From positions 310,001-374,000 of the forward strand of contig CALYLX010000080.1 in the NCBI GenBank assembly GCA_944990035.1: a stretch of 64,000 nucleotides of DNA, written 5' to 3'. Both the position numbers and the translations under genes were made by a program. This document shows positions 63,410 to 64,000 of this stretch, in pieces. The stretch's first letter is position 1; every line of letters starts with the position of its first letter. The stretch comes from Clitopilus passeckerianus. Lineage: Eukaryota; Basidiomycota; Agaricomycetes; Agaricales; Entolomataceae. The notes below the pieces were generated by a model. The model had not been told where the DNA came from. It made no database searches and saw only the letters and a list, made by a program, of their open reading frames with translations.

Positions 63410-64000
63410 ATGGCGTCTCATGGTGATTTTGTCCAAGCCGTCTGGACGGTCTTCTGTGTCGTACACATCGTTCCTTTCATCGTCAAACTCGCCTTTGCTA
63501 CTGGCCTCGCCGCCATCGCAAAGCTCAAGGCGTGGACATTCTATGGTCTCTATATCGCTGGTTCTACTCCCAAATACACAGTCGTCCAAATCCTCGCAGG
63601 AATAGGTTCTCTCCTCCCCGCCGTTACCCAAATTCTTGATCTCGCCGCCTACGCCGTTTATCGATTCTCAACGCGGTTATCTTCACTCGTCTCCGTGATC
63701 AAGCACCAAATGTCACACCCCGACTTGACCGATCCTACTCAAATCCCCCTTATGCTCATGACCTTCTGGGCGATATGTGTATTTCTTTGGGCCGTCCTTT
63801 GTCATCCCGACTGGTTGTACGAGATCACCGTAGGAGTTTCACCCCCCCAACTCAATACCGAAGAGGAGCAGTCCAGAGCGAATGCGGCCACCGAAGAGGT
63901 CAGCTCTGCTCGTATCGTCTGCAGCCTCATGAGAATGGCGATCCATTGCCAGGAGGAATGCAAGAAGCTCTCTAAGCAGGACGCCGAGATTTTGCATCTC
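63410..64000 (+). CDS. Family-E membrane protein, 5' part (runs off window)
   Basis: An uninterrupted frame of 197 codons from ATG 63410 to the window edge. MASHGDFVQAVWTVFCVVHIVPF begins a strongly hydrophobic N-terminus, with further membrane-like segments (LAFATGLAAIAKLKAWTFYG, ILAGIGSLLPAVTQILDLAAYAV, LMLMTFWAICVFLWAVL). From about residue 150 the sequence becomes polar and helical (NTEEEQSRANAATEEV), as at the start of the coiled coils in the other box-controlled genes. I expect a coiled-coil continuation outside the window. Function unknown. Confidence 0.75.
   Translation, partial: MASHGDFVQAVWTVFCVVHIVPFIVKLAFATGLAAIAKLKAWTFYGLYIAGSTPKYTVVQILAGIGSLLPAVTQILDLAAYAVYRFSTRLSSLVSVIKHQMSHPDLTDPTQIPLMLMTFWAICVFLWAVLCHPDWLYEITVGVSPPQLNTEEEQSRANAATEEVSSARIVCSLMRMAIHCQEECKKLSKQDAEILHL

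Noticed and set aside
1..64000. CRISPR arrays, bacterial operons or riboswitches
   Set aside because: Introns and gene types are eukaryotic; no regularly spaced short repeats were seen.

Overview
The window looks like an accessory-gene-rich stretch of a filamentous basidiomycete, most likely an Agaricomycete. The reasons are many short GT-AG introns (about 45-105 nt, several with CTNAC/CTAAC-like branch sites), Crinkler-type proteins, a NACHT-ankyrin NLR-like protein, a chromodomain Ty3/gypsy element, a LanC-like enzyme and secreted cysteine-containing small proteins. No rRNA, tRNA or CRISPR was recognised, but tRNA genes were not scanned for exhaustively.

Layout. 0-4.4 kb: remains of Ty3/gypsy LTR elements (integrase and chromodomain, two LTRs, two copies of an extra 3' ORF), one copy split by a solo LTR of another family with a perfect 5-bp target duplication. 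5.6-17 kb: four minus-strand genes of a membrane/coiled-coil family plus two paralogous small secreted protein genes. 18.3-32.6 kb: more ordinary genes, namely a PIN-domain protein, an 11-exon protein with six zinc-finger-like modules, a Crinkler-like P-loop ATPase/nuclease, a 2-oxoglutarate/Fe(II) oxygenase, an isoprenylcysteine methyltransferase-like protein and mitochondrial OMA1. 32.7-39.6 kb: three further members of the membrane/coiled-coil family. 40.4-48.6 kb: a LanC-like protein, a decayed Crinkler-kinase, a 634-bp MITE-like element and an intact Crinkler NTPase. 50-64 kb: another family gene, the NLR, small hypothetical genes, a soluble coiled-coil protein and, at the very end, the start of a ninth family gene that runs off the window.

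The most striking signal is regulatory. A 15-bp box, consensus TCAAACAAGTGCAAT, occurs nine times, always 53-95 bp upstream of the ATG and always in the gene's orientation. All nine genes encode N-terminally hydrophobic proteins; in eight the rest is coiled-coil or helical sequence, and the ninth is cut off by the window end. Three of the nine proteins end in a basic tail with the motif RPWF(x)0-2PK. They fall into at least five sequence groups, so the box links genes whose proteins are only loosely similar. I read this as a co-regulated, lineage-specific multigene family that I do not recognise; its function is unknown.

Several genes carry nonsense codons (many TGA) or single-base frameshifts in otherwise preserved frames. 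These are three copies of one membrane/coiled-coil group, one of two inverted long paralogs, the Crinkler-kinase, one secreted protein, the oxygenase C-terminus and the retroelement ORFs. Exon models come from manual splice-site reading and frame continuity, not transcript data.
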